Positions 15,592 to 25,214 of a stretch of DNA of 64,000 bases are shown in pieces. The notes below the pieces were generated by a model. It had not been told where the DNA came from. It was given only the letters and a program-made list of their open reading frames with translations, and did no database searches. The stretch spans positions 62,001-126,000 of the forward strand of contig JADJBW010000007.1 of assembly GCA_016703525.1 (NCBI GenBank). The letters are read 5' to 3'. The translations under genes and the position numbers were made by a program. Every line of letters starts with the position of its first letter. The first letter of the stretch is position 1. The DNA is from Actinomycetota bacterium. Its GTDB lineage: Bacteria; Actinomycetota; Acidimicrobiia; Acidimicrobiales; Microtrichaceae.

Positions 15592-17254
15592 TCAGGCCCA
15601 GCCGTCGCCCCTCCAGGTGCGGGCGGCCCAGAGCTCGGAGCGCCACGTGCGCGCAGCCCACAGGTCGGCACGCCAGGTGCGGGCGTTCCACGACGCTGAG
15701 CGCCAGGTGCGGGCCGACCAGACGACTCCGTCGACGGTGAGGCTCGGATCGAAGTCGCTCCCGGCCCAGGTGTTGCCGTTCCACGTGCCGCCGCTCCATG
15801 CGGTGCCGGCCGTCGACTTCGGCGCCCAGGTCGAGCCGACCCAGGCCTGGCCCATCACATCGATCTCGCCGGAGAGGATCGAACCGTCGTCGGCGGACAG
15901 GTGCGCGGTGCCCCGCGATGCCTCGATCGGCCCGGTGCCGGTCGACTTCTTGAAGGTCTGCTTGGCGTTCGGTGGGGTGGGGGTGGCGAGTGCCTTGGTG
16001 ATGTCGATCACCCCGCCGCCCTGGGCGTTTGCCGCGACGCCGGTGAGCGGCCGAGCCGTGGTGCGCAGCAGCGCCTTGACCTCGTCGGGGGTCAATTCGG
16101 GTCGGGCCTGCAACAGCAACGCAACGGCTCCGGACACCCATGCTGCGGACTGCGACGTGCCGGACCCCTTCGTGTACAGGTCGAAGACGGCCCTCGATTC
16201 GGGGTACAGCGTGTCGACCATGCCGGCGGGGACGCGGAGGCTCGTGATCGATGTGCCCGGTGCCAGCACGTCGACGCCGCGCGCTGCCGTGCCGACCGCC
16301 GAGAACGGCGCCAGCGCGTCGTCCGCAGCGTTGTACGGGTCGTTCGTGTCGACCGAACCGACCGTGATCACATAGGGGTCGGTCGCGGGGTTCGTCAGGG
16401 CGCCGGCGTCATTGCCGGCCGAGACGACCACCACGATGCCGTTGCGCCACGCCGACTCCACGGCGTGGGTGAGCGGGCTCGCCGTGTAGAGCTGCTCGGA
16501 GTCGGTGCCGTACGCCAGATTGATCACGCGGATGTTCATGCCGGCGTCCTTGCGATGCGCCACCGTCCAGTCGATCGCCGCGATGACCTGGGACACGTCG
16601 ACGGCACCGTCGGACGCGCCGACCTTCATGTTGACGATCCGCGAACCGGGGGCGACGCCGGCGTCGCGGCCGGCGATGATGCCTGCGAGGTGGGTGCCGT
16701 GGCCGTAGCCGTCGACCGATGCCGGCATTCCGGCCTGCCTGTCCAGCGAGAGGTCGGGGCCGTTCACGAGTGCGTCAGCGGTGTTGATGTGCTTGACCGG
16801 CGCGACGCCGGTGTCGATGAGGGCCACGTCGATGCCGGTGCCCTTCACGCCCGACCGTTGCGCAGCCGCCGGGCCCATCGTGAGGTTCAGTTCGGTGCGC
16901 AACACGTTGCGAGTGGTGTTCCACTCGGCGAACTTGGAGCCGAAGTCCGCTCGCTCCTTCACGGCCGTGCCAGCGTCGGCCGCCACGTCGTCCGACGTCG
17001 TCCGACGCTTCGGCCGTCGCTGCGGCCGTCGGTGCGGTCGAGGTGGTCGTCGCCGTGGCGGCGAGCTTGGCCGCGGCGGTGGTGGTCGTCGTCGATTTCG
17101 AACGCGAGCCTCTGCCCCCGGAGCCTGTGCCACCGATGGCGGCGGTGCCGACGACGGCCGCCACCAGCATTGACACGGCTGCACCCTGTGCCATTCGTCG
17201 CGGCGCCCAGCGCCAGCCCTCGTGACGTTGCGGCGTCCCAGTCGATCCTGTCAT
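15592..17254 (-). CDS. Secreted subtilisin-like serine protease (S8), frame broken by a 10-bp duplication
   Basis: The restored protein has a signal peptide (MAQGAAVSMLVAAVVGTAA), a Thr-rich linker and an S8 catalytic domain with the triad in ALIDTGVAP (Asp), GYGHGTHLAG (His) and SGTSQSAAWVSGA (Ser), plus VVVSAGNDA with the oxyanion Asn. The C-terminus (about 15600-15840) is a tail of tryptophan repeats with ARTWR four times. The start is the ATG at 17254, with GAAGGA seven bases upstream. Signal and catalytic parts lie in different frames because GTCGTCCGAC is duplicated in tandem at 16987-17006; removing one copy joins ASDDV to AADAGTAVKE in frame. It probably degrades extracellular or wall proteins. 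Confidence 0.85.
16987..17006. repeat. Exact 10-bp tandem duplication inside the subtilase gene
   Basis: GTCGTCCGAC occurs twice with no gap (16987-16996, 16997-17006). Ten bases shift the frame by one, separating signal peptide from protease. Loss of one unit restores a continuous reading frame, so this is a reversible switch point or an assembly error. Confidence 0.85.
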
Positions 17255-17381
17255 CAGTGGTCCTTCTCTAGACAAACGCTTATGGCGGTTACTTGACCAC
17301 TACAGGTGCTGCCCGCCTATGGGCCGGACGGCCCATTCGAGTTCGGGGGAGAACTCGGCCGGCATCCGTACGCTGGGGTCG

Positions 17382-17783
17382 ATGATCGACCGGATACCCC
17401 AGGTCCCTACCTTGGGCGACGATCACCGCCGAGATGTCAGCGAGGCTGTCGGCTCGCTGCACTCCTTCGTCGACCTGGTCGAGCGGGTGCGGTCGCTCCG
17501 AGTGCTCCGGCTGGTCGCCCTCGCCGTGCTCAACACCGCCGACTGGGCGACAACGCTGTGGTTCCTGCACCTCGGCGGAGCCGAAGCCAACCCCGCGCTC
17601 GCACCGATCGTTCACCGTTGGTGGGCGCCGCTTGCGATCAAGGCCTGCGTGTTCTGCGTGGTGGTCGGAGCAGTCTGGCGGTCACACGTGCGAAACCGCA
17701 ACGCCGACCGGCTGCTGTTCATGGCCGTGCTGTACTACTGCGCGGTCGTGGCCTGGAACCTGTGGATCATCGCGCAGCTCTGA
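17382..17783 (+). CDS. Small membrane protein, DUF5658-like
   Basis: A protein of about 133 residues with three or four helices: VLRLVALAVLNTADWATTLWFLHLGG, AEANPALAPI, WAPLAIKACVFCVVVGAVW and LLFMAVLYYCAVVAWNLWII. The N-T-A-D helix followed by E-A-N-P and a K in the next helix is the pattern I associate with DUF5658. The ATG at 17382 is chosen because the preceding 21 codons look non-conserved; 17319 is the alternative. It is divergent from the subtilase and convergent with the gene at 17842. Function unknown. Confidence 0.62.
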   Translation: MIDRIPQVPTLGDDHRRDVSEAVGSLHSFVDLVERVRSLRVLRLVALAVLNTADWATTLWFLHLGGAEANPALAPIVHRWWAPLAIKACVFCVVVGAVWRSHVRNRNADRLLFMAVLYYCAVVAWNLWIIAQL

Positions 17784-17841
17784 ACTCGCGCGGCTCTGAC
17801 TCGGCGGTGCCGCCGAACCAGGCGGTCACCGATGCCGAGGA

Positions 17842-18408
17842 TCAGCCGACCTCGTCGAGCCAGAACGGCGCACGATCCAACAGGTAGCGAGAGACGGTGA
17901 GGCAGCGTTCGAGCGTGTCGCACAGGTTCTCGGTGCCCATGAACACCTGGGCGAGGGACACGGGTACGGTCGCGACGATGTTGAGCGAGCGCTCGGGTGC
18001 ATCGGTCACGCGCGCGTACGAGTCGATCGCCGACACCTCGAGCGGCAGGCCCGTGCCGCCGATCCCCGCGAGTTCGGTAGCGAGCACCAGGAGGTCGGGT
18101 CCCTTGGGCAGCGGCGGGAGCGACCACGTGAAGGTCAGGTTCACGCTCAGCCGATCCTCCGGCTCGTCCTCGTCGCCGAGGTCCGCGACCAGGTCTTCGA
18201 AGGCGAGTACGACGCGTGGCTCGATCTCGAGTGCGAGGTGGAGATCGAGCGGGCCGCCGCACGCCTCCTCGGGATGCACGTCGACCTCCCACGCCTGGCG
18301 CATGGAGTAGGTCTCGACGAAGTGGCGCTCGTCGTGGACGTGGAAGCCGTGGTCCGCGGCATGGTCCTTCAGGTCGGCGACGAAGCTCGGAAGATCGATG
18401 GCTGCCAT
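17842..18408 (-). CDS. Conserved hypothetical protein
   Basis: A 188-residue acidic soluble protein without signal peptide or membrane segment. It has a short N-terminal helix (IDLPSFVADLKDHAADHGF), a beta-rich centre with LDLHLALEIEPRVVLAFEDL and VNLTFTWSLPPLPKGPDLL, and an aromatic C-terminus (YLLDRAPFWLDEVG). I recognise no family. It is divergent from the IMPase-like gene, with about 60 bases between starts. Codon use resembles neighbouring genes, so it is likely real. Confidence 0.6.
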   Translation of the reverse strand: MAAIDLPSFVADLKDHAADHGFHVHDERHFVETYSMRQAWEVDVHPEEACGGPLDLHLALEIEPRVVLAFEDLVADLGDEDEPEDRLSVNLTFTWSLPPLPKGPDLLVLATELAGIGGTGLPLEVSAIDSYARVTDAPERSLNIVATVPVSLAQVFMGTENLCDTLERCLTVSRYLLDRAPFWLDEVG

Positions 18409-18469
18409 CGCTCAACAGCCTGCCAGGTTGCGTCCGGTCTCGTCGAAGGTGCAGGTAGCGTTCGCCGCC

Positions 18470-19196
18470 GTGGATGCCGCCGCGGTCTTCGAGCTGTTCG
18501 ACAACGTCGCAGCGGCCGTGCGCGGCGCGTTGGATGTGGCGGATCGCAGCGCGGCGGGGGAGCGCGCCGGTCAGTACGGGCTCGACCTCGACGCCGATGC
18601 CGCGGCGCTGGCCGTGCTCACCGCTGCGCCGGTCGATGTGCTCTCGGAGGAATCGGGACGACACCGGCGCGGGTTCGGGGTGCGTGGTCGTCGATCCGGT
18701 CGACGGCTCGACCAACGCGTCCCGTGGCGTGCCCGTGTATGCGACGAGCCTGTGTGCGTGCGACGCGTCGGGCCCGTGGGTCGCCGCCGTGACCGATCTC
18801 GTTCGCGGCGTCACCTACCGGGCCGAGCGAGGCGCGGGAGCGACCTGCGACGGCGCGCCGATCCGCGTCGCCGATCCGGTGGCCGCACCCGACGCGATCG
18901 TGGCCGTCAACGGCTGGTCGGCCGAGCGGCCGGCGACCGCGCAGTCTCGTGCGCTGGGGTGCGCGTCGCTCGAGTTGTGCCTCGTCGCCGATGGCACCCT
19001 CGACGGCTATGTGGGATTCGATCCCGACGGTCACGGCGCCTGGGACTACCTCGGCGGCTGGCTCGTCCTCACCGAGGCCGGCGGCGTGGCGATCGATCGT
19101 TCGGGTCGCGACCTGTTCACCACAGATCACGCTGATCGTCGCACGATCGTCGCCGCATCGGGTGCCGCGTTGCTCGATCGGCTGGTGACGGCATGA
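18470..19196 (+). CDS. Inositol-monophosphatase-family phosphatase, frame disrupted near 18656
   Basis: The family hydrolyses phosphate from inositol phosphates, bisphosphate nucleotides or sugar phosphates with magnesium. VLSEESG gives the metal-binding glutamates, and VVDPVDGSTN is the D-P-x-D-G-S/T signature; WDYLGGWLVLTEAGG is the distal metal Asp segment. The part before about 18655 is in a different frame from the part after it; deleting one base in GGGACGAC joins EESG to DTGAGSGCVVVD. The start is probably the GTG at 18470, with GTG 18449 as alternative. The stop overlaps the next gene by ATGA. At about 240 residues the protein is at the short end for the family. Confidence 0.8.
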
Positions 19197-19741
19197 GCGG
19201 CGCTGCTGGCGGTCGACGACGAACCGATCTGTTCCGGGACCGGGCGATGCGCACCGGGCTGGTCGCCTACGCGCACATGCCGCGTGCGCTCCGGCAGGTC
19301 GCGGTGCGGTCGGTCATGCCGTCGTTCACCGTGGGGGTCATGCCGATTATCACCCGCGACGACGGCTGGATCCTCGGCGTGCAGCACACGTACATGGCGC
19401 GTTGGGGGTTCCCCGGCGGCCTTGTCAACCGACGCGAACGCGTGGAGGACGCCGTCGTGCGAGAGGCGCGAGAGGAGGTTGGTCTGCACATCCGCACGGT
19501 CGGCGAGGCGATCGTGACGGTCAACCCGTGGGAACAGGTGGTGCGCGTCGCATGGCGCGCGGTACTCGAAGACGGCGATCGGCCCGAGATGGCGCACCCG
19601 GCGTCGCCCGAGATCCTGATGGTCCGGTGGCTCGACCCGGACCATCTTCCCGATCTTGCGCCCGAGGCGCGGGAGGCACTGCGAACCGTTCAGCGCGCCG
19701 AGCGCTGGCGGGCACACGGGCCCGACACGATCGAAAGGTAA
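19193..19741 (+). CDS. NUDIX hydrolase
   Basis: A 182-residue protein with a complete Nudix box, G-x5-E-x7-R-E-x2-E-E-x-G-L (GLVNRRERVEDAVVREAR then EEVGL), which binds magnesium and cuts a nucleoside-diphosphate linkage. WGFPGG precedes it as usual. An N-terminal extension of about 45 residues and a proline-aspartate-rich C-terminus (MVRWLDPDHLPDL) could set substrate choice. Its start overlaps the phosphatase stop by four bases, suggesting the two act in the same nucleotide or sugar-phosphate clean-up. Substrate not determined. Confidence 0.88.
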   Translation: MSGAAGGRRRTDLFRDRAMRTGLVAYAHMPRALRQVAVRSVMPSFTVGVMPIITRDDGWILGVQHTYMARWGFPGGLVNRRERVEDAVVREAREEVGLHIRTVGEAIVTVNPWEQVVRVAWRAVLEDGDRPEMAHPASPEILMVRWLDPDHLPDLAPEAREALRTVQRAERWRAHGPDTIER

Positions 19742-19801
19742 GGCCCGTGTGCGCTCCGCCGGTCGCTCGCGCGGTGTCGGCGCTAGGCTCGCCCGCCGCA
19801 C

Positions 19802-19875
19802 GGGCGCATAGCTCAGTTGGCTAGAGCGCTGCCCTTACAAGGCAGATGTCGGGGGTTCGAGTCCCTCTGCGCCCA
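19802..19875 (+). tRNA. tRNA-Val (anticodon TAC)
   Basis: Acceptor GGGCGCA pairs perfectly with TGCGCCC; D arm TAGCTCAGTTGGCTAGAGCG; anticodon stem CTGCC/GGCAG with loop CTTACAA gives anticodon TAC; T arm GGGGGTTCGAGTCCCTC has the TTCGA loop. The discriminator is A and no CCA is encoded. No attachment-site duplicate or integrase was seen nearby. Confidence 0.94.
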
Positions 19876-20301
19876 CTTCGTGGCCGGACCGGCGCCGATG
19901 TCGTGTCGCCCGCTGCTGGCGGGAGGAAGGCCCGGCGCGGGCGCTGATCGCGGTGAGGGGCTGCCGGCGCGTCGGGCGCTTCGAGCGGGGCCATGGCCGC
20001 GTCGATGCGCGTGGCCGGGGCGCGATCGCGCCCCGATGATCGGCTGTTCCACCGCAGCCGCTCGTCGATCTGCCACTGGATGTCGGGCGGACCTGGTCAC
20101 GGGCGCGGCGCAGCAATTCAGCGTTCCGCTGCCGTGAGTCAATGGCCCAATTCGTTCAGGCGGATATGCGGCTTGCTGATAGAGAGCTGGATCGGTGCCA
20201 GCCGCTGGCGCCGAGACGATCTTGGAGGTCGATGAGATGGACCGGACGATCTGAGCACCTCGCGCCCGCCCCAGCGGCTCGCTCGACGAAGTGACCGCCC
20301 G
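19876..20301. other. Gene-free intergenic region upstream of the surface protein
   Basis: No frame here resembles a gene. The first half is GC-rich; the second (about 20130-20250) is less GC-rich, with CGGATATGCGGCTTGCTGATAG, and may hold the promoter of the surface protein. I see no clear hairpin, repeat or operator. Confidence 0.45.
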
Positions 20302-23300
20302 ATGAGGCTTCTCGCCGCAGTGTGCGCCGTGTTGCTCGCTGCCGGAGGCGGGCTGTTCGTGCGCGGCGGCGTCGCGTCCGCTGCGGAAATTGCCGCGGTC
20401 ACAGACATCACGGTGACGCAACCAGATGGCACCGGCGTGGGACGGCGGACATCTGAATGTCGATTGGTGCGTGCCGAATGGCACCCAGGCAGGCGACACA
20501 TTCACCGTGGAGCTGCCCTCATGGATGGTCGTCGCCAACGGGTTGACGTTCGACCTTCCCGATCCGGCGAACGGCAGCGTGGTTGCCACGGCGGTCGTCT
20601 CGGGACAAGTTGTCACCTTCACCATGACCGCGTACGCCGAGACGCACATCAACGTGTGCGGGACGGCCTGGCTCCGCGTCGATTGGGGTGACTCAGCGAA
20701 CTTTGGCGGCACCAATCCGTACTCGTTCACGGTGAACGGTGTCTCGAACCAGTTCCCGGGGTCAATCTCGATAGACCCGAAGTTCGGCGACCCGAACGCG
20801 GCCGACAAGTTCGGCGACTACTCGATCATTCCCGATCCGTCGTTGCCCGCCAACGACCACATCGCGTGGGGTGCTTACACCCGCACGCTGACCAGCACAG
20901 ATATCGGGAACACCGTCACCATCCAAGACACGGCGCCCTCCGGGGCAGGCTGGGTGTTCGACTGCGCGACGGTGTTCAGCGTCTACCACACGACTGCAGG
21001 AGTCTGGATCGACGTCCTCGATCCATCGGCCTACACGGTCACCTGTAGCCCGACGTCGCTCACCTTCACTGCGACGGTGACAGCGGCGATGGTCGGCTAC
21101 CAGCTCGCGGTCGAGATCTACGCCGCCCCGACGCTCGCACTCCCCAGCTACGTGAACACGGCGGAGATCACCTACTCGTTCGGAGGGTCAGACGAGGTCT
21201 CCGCCCAGGCCGATGTCGCAGTCGGAGGCGGCTCCGGGTCCGGTGGGGTGGGCTCGGTCTCGATCGGCGATTTTGTCTGGTGGGATCAGGATGAGGACGG
21301 TGTGCAGGACGCGGGCGAGTTGCCGGCGTCGGGGGTGACGGTGAATCTGCAGGATTCGTCGGGCACGCAGATTGCGTCGACCACGACGGACGCTTCGGGG
21401 TTCTATTCGTTCACGAACCTGTGGCCTTCGACCGACTACCGGGTGGAGTTCGTTGCTCCGTCGGGTGCGTCGTTCACGACGCAGACCGCCGGCGGTGACA
21501 CGGCCGTCGACTCGAACGCTGACATCTCCACCGGCTTGGCGTCGGTGACGACTCCGGCGTCGGGGAGCAACTCTGCGACGGCCCCGGACGTCCCGACGAT
21601 CGATGCCGGCCTCGTCCAGTCGATCGACTCGGTTTCGGTTGGTGATTTCGTGTGGTGGGATCAGGATCGCGATGGTGTGCAGGACTCGGGTGAGTTGCCG
21701 GTGTCTGGGGTGACGGTGAATCTGCAGGATTCGTCGGGCACGCAGATTGCGTCGACCACGACGGATGTTTCGGGGTTCTATTCGTTCATCGACTTGTTGC
21801 CGTCGACCGACTACCGGGTGGAGTATGTTGCTCCGTCGGGTGCGTCGTTTACGACGCAGACCGCTGGCGGTGACACGGCCGTTGACTCGAATCCTGCGGT
21901 TGCTACGGGTTTGGCGTTGGTGACGACTCCGGCGTCGGGGAACAACTCTGCGACGGTGCCGGATGATCCGACGATCGATGCTGGTCTTGTGCAGTCGATC
22001 GATCTTTCGTTGGTGAAGTCGCTCTCGTCGACGGGTGCGTTCCATCCCGGATCGACGGTCACGTTCACGCTTACGCCTCATAACAACGGTCCGGCCGATG
22101 CTGCGGCCGGCTGGTCGGTGACCGAGGTGTTGCCGGCTGGGTTGACGCTGGTGTCGATGTCGGGGACCGGGTATGCGTGTGCGGGTGTGACGTGTACGGC
22201 GTCCGCGGGGTTGGCGTCGGGTGCTGATGGTGCGGTGATTTCGGTGACCGCGACGGTTGATGTGGGTGTGACGGGTTCGTTGCACAACGTGGCGTACGTG
22301 TCGCCTGCTTCGGGTGATTGGACCGAAACGAACCTTTTGGCGGTTCCTGTGACGTCGACTGACACGTCGACGTCGTCGACCAACAACGATGCCCAAGCGT
22401 CACTCACCGTGTCACCGGTCGTGGTTTCGGTTGGTGATTTCGTGTGGTGGGATCAGGATGAGGATGGTGTGCAGGACGCGGGTGAGTTGCCGGTGTCGGG
22501 GGTGACGGTGAATCTGCAGGATTCGTCTGGCACGCAGATTGCGTCGACCACGACGGATGCTTCGGGGTTCTATTCGTTCATCGACTTGTTGCCGTCGACC
22601 GACTACCGGGTGGAGTTCGTTGCTCCGTCGGGTGCGTCGTTCACGACGCAGACCGCCGGCGGTGACACGGCCGTCGACTCGAACCCTGCGGTTGCTACGG
22701 GTTTGGCGTCGGTGACGACTCCGGCGTCGGGGAACAACTCTGCGACGGTGCCGGACGATCCGACGATCGATGCTGGTCTTGTGCAGTCGATCGATCTTTC
22801 GTTGGTGAAGTCGCTCTCGTCAACGGGTGCGTTCCATCCCGGATCGACGGTCACGTTCACGCTGACGCCTCATAACAACGGCCCGGCCGATGCTGCGCCG
22901 CTGGTCGGTGACCGAGGTGTTGCCGCGGGTTGACGCTGGTGTCGATGTCGGGGACCGGGTATGCGTGTGCGGGTGTGACGTGTACGGCGTCCGCGGGGTT
23001 GGCGTCGGGTGCTGATGGTGCGGTGATTTCGGTGACCGCGACGGTTGATGTGGGTGTGACGGGTTCGTTGCACAACGTGGCGTACGTGTCGCCTGCTTCG
23101 GGTGATTGGACCGAAACGAACCTTTTGGCGGTTCCTGTGACGTCGACTGACACGTCGACGTCGTCGACCAACAACGATGCCCAAGCCACACTCACCGTGT
23201 CACCGGTCGAGGTCACAACGACAACGACGACAACAACGACACCGACAACGAGCACGACCACCACGGCGCCGTCGCGGACCGAGAACGGGGGACAGTCTCG

Positions 23301-23442
23301 GAAGGGCGATACCGCGTCGAACAGCGCCGACAGGGTCCTGGCCTTCACGGGTGTCGCATCCTGGCCGATTGCAATCGTGGGGCTCGTCCTCGCGGCGCTC
23401 GGGGCACTCATGCTCGTGGCGCGGCGTCGTCGTCGCATCTGA
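20302..23442 (+). CDS. Sortase-anchored SdrD-B/DUF11 repeat surface protein, frame disrupted near 20430 and 22900
   Basis: A signal peptide (MRLLAAVCAVLLAAGGGLF to VASA) is followed by an adhesin-like N-terminal domain (WCVPNGTQAGDTFTVELP), three SdrD-B domains each beginning SVGDFVWWDQDxDGVQD, two DUF11 domains (SLVKSLSSTGAFHPG), a Thr-rich stalk and a wall-sorting signal LAFTG plus hydrophobic helix plus RRRRRI. It should be covalently attached to the cell wall by a sortase and may bind surfaces or give rigidity; the SdrD-B domains carry acidic D-x-D-x-D calcium loops. The frame shifts between TVTQPDGT and WDGGHLNVD, and again near 22900-22920, where the second copy lacks four bases present in the first. 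Confidence 0.85.
21631..23210 (+). repeat. 792-bp tandem duplication inside the surface-protein gene
   Basis: The segment from 21631 to 22422 (one SdrD-B plus one DUF11 domain, 264 codons) is repeated from 22423 to about 23210 with near identity. The second copy lacks two bases in GCTGCGCCGCTGG and two in TTGCCGCGGGTTG relative to the first. An earlier, more diverged SdrD-B copy lies at about 21250-21630. Confidence 0.85.
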
Positions 23443-23470
23443 GGCACACCACGAATCGGTGAAGGCTCGA

Positions 23471-23518
23471 TTGGACTCGACAGCTTGGTCCATTGGTTGA
23501 ACCCGCTGTCGAGTCCAA
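23471..23518 (+). terminator. Hairpin downstream of the surface-protein gene
   Basis: Perfect 14-base arms TTGGACTCGACAGC (23471-23484) and its complement (23505-23518) enclose a 20-base loop, starting 29 bases after the stop. No T-run follows, so it is either a Rho-independent-like terminator of the GC-rich type or an mRNA-stabilising hairpin. Confidence 0.6.
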
Positions 23519-23787
23519 ACGGGATGGGCGAGGCCACGCGAACCAACCGGGGTGAGCCCGACGGGTCGAATCGTGGCAACGATCGACGAGGGGCGTCCAT
23601 GGCTCGACGAATGAGGCAATCGGCGTTCCGGAGGAGCCATTGTGAGCGGCGGCTCGACTCGCACGTGGGTCCGATCAAACCGCTACGTCGATGAGATGCC
23701 GAAGCTCGGCCAGGGTGGGCGCCGTACGTGGCTCCGATTCGCGCTGCCACCTCGCCCCGCCCGGCACGTCGGCGGATCACGGCTCAG

Positions 23788-24215
23788 GTCCACCGAACCG
23801 GTGTGGCCTGCTCGGGGGTCATCGCCTCCGCAGCTCGAACGTGCCGCCCGCGGCGTCGCGGAGCGGACGACGACGATCGACTCGGCTCCCGGGGCGAGCA
23901 GGACCTCGATCTCGGGATCGGGGTGGTCGCAGGTCGGGATGCCCGTGCTCGTGATGTCCTCCGACGTCAACAGGATCGAGGTGACGCAGAGCCCCGGCGC
24001 TGCGGTCACCCCGAACTCCGCGTTGGTGGTGCCGCCGGGGATCCGGAGAGTTGCCACGTCGCCCCTGCCCGAGAGCGATCCGCTCCACGTCGTCCCGGAG
24101 GGCGCGGCGGCGGCCGGTGAGAGTGCGGCTCGTCGTTGCCGTCGAGAACTCCGAGGCTGTTGCTGCACAGGGGCAGTCCGGTGGAAACCCCGGACGGATC
24201 GCTGACCTCGACGAC
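23788..24215 (-). pseudogene. Truncated copy of the 3' end of the zincin-VWD lipoprotein gene
   Basis: This 428-base segment matches 25184-25724, the last part of the peptidase gene plus its downstream flank, at high identity. Both begin GTCCACCGAACCGGTG and end CTGACCTCGACGAC. The copy lacks about 113 internal bases next to GGTGAG and has small indels, so its translation (for example SGTTWSGSLSGRGDVATLRIP) is broken and lacks a start. It is in direct orientation with the intact copy and the two bracket the gene at 24324. It is a remnant of duplication, not a functional gene. Confidence 0.82.
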
Positions 24216-24247
24216 CGCATTCGGCGTGTCCGCGCGCCGACTCGACC

Positions 24248-24313
24248 GACGCGCCGGGCTGCCATTAGAGACGCGCCGGGCTGCCATTAGAGACGCGCCG
24301 GGCTGCCATTAGA
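24248..24313 (+). repeat. Three perfect 22-bp tandem repeats
   Basis: The 22-base unit starting GACGCGCCGGGCTGCCATTA occurs three times head to tail (24248-24269, 24270-24291, 24292-24313) and ends ten bases before the start codon at 24324. There are no spacers, so it is not a CRISPR array. The TTAGA-containing units could act as repeated promoter or operator elements. Confidence 0.88.
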
Positions 24314-24323
24314 ATTGTCCGCT

Positions 24324-25115
24324 ATGCAGGACCGGTATGCGGGCGACCTCGGCGACTTCTTGAAGCTTGGGCTACTCGACTGGCTCGCCGCCTCGAACGG
24401 CTCGGATCCGCCGCTCTCCCTGGGTGTGGTCTGGTACCTCACCGACGACGAGGCGCACAACGACGACGGCAAGCACATCGCGTACCTCGACCCCTCGCAC
24501 CGGCTCGCCCGCCACCTTCGACCGCTCGCCCCCGACCTCTACGACCGCCTCGCCGAGATGGTCGGCAACGGTGACCGTAGCGTCGCTGCCCTCGAGCGAA
24601 ACGGCGTGCTACCCCCCGGCACCCGAACATACGCCGAGCGGCTCTCGTACGCCTCGCTGCCACCAGGAGCGTCAACTGCTCGGCGACAGTTACGCGGCCA
24701 ATGGCTTTCCCATGCACTCGATTCGACACTGGGATGCGACCTCGTCTTCGTGGATCCCGACAACGGTCTGCGACCAGCCAACCACCCCGTGCCGAAGACG
24801 CGGACCAAGGCGGTGAAACACGCGTACATCGACGAGCTCGCACCATTCGTGCAACGGGGCCAGTCGCTCGTCGCCTACCACCACGCCGACCGGTCGGCGC
24901 CCGTTCCCAAACAAGCAGAACATCGACTCGCCGACCTCGCATCCGGCATTGCGGCTTCACCGCTCGCCGCTGTCCGTGCGTCACGTGGCACGACGCGGCT
25001 GTTCCTCGTTGTCTCTACCGACGCCCACCGTCAACGCCTTTGCGATCGTCTCGCGGCGCTCGAGCGGAGCCCCTGGGCATCGGAACTGCAGGTCTACTGG
25101 TACGTCGACCGATGA
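24324..25115 (+). CDS. Unknown conserved protein (MQxRYxGDxGDFxK family)
   Basis: A 263-residue soluble protein beginning MQDRYAGDLGDFLKLGLLDWL, with GVVWYLTDDEAHNDDGKHIAYL, CDLVFVDPDNGL, KAVKHAYIDEL and GQSLVAYHHADRS blocks. I recall this pattern from scattered bacterial proteins of unknown function, often in accessory regions; the VFVDPDNG strand-turn resembles nucleotide- or SAM-binding folds, but this is a guess. Its base composition seems slightly lower in GC than its neighbours. It lies between two direct copies of the peptidase 3' end and just after the 22-bp repeats, a setting that suggests acquisition. No Shine-Dalgarno sequence is evident. Confidence 0.72.
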   Translation: MQDRYAGDLGDFLKLGLLDWLAASNGSDPPLSLGVVWYLTDDEAHNDDGKHIAYLDPSHRLARHLRPLAPDLYDRLAEMVGNGDRSVAALERNGVLPPGTRTYAERLSYASLPPGASTARRQLRGQWLSHALDSTLGCDLVFVDPDNGLRPANHPVPKTRTKAVKHAYIDELAPFVQRGQSLVAYHHADRSAPVPKQAEHRLADLASGIAASPLAAVRASRGTTRLFLVVSTDAHRQRLCDRLAALERSPWASELQVYWYVDR

Positions 25116-25214
25116 CGTCCGGACCGCCGTTGGCGCTGTCCGCTCGGGACCGCAGGCGAGGGATTTGAAAGCTGCCCCTCTGCGTCCACCGAACCGGTGC
25201 GAGCTGATCGGGGG

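Noticed and set aside
23819..24265. Functional small protein gene on the minus strand
   Set aside because: Its sequence is a frame-shifted, internally deleted copy of the peptidase C-terminus, so it is better called a pseudogene fragment.
24248..24313. Possible CRISPR array
   Set aside because: The three 22-bp units follow each other without spacers and no cas genes are near; this is a simple tandem repeat.
19802..24313. Integrative element inserted at tRNA-Val
   Set aside because: No integrase, excisionase or duplicate of the tRNA 3' end was seen in the following 5 kb.
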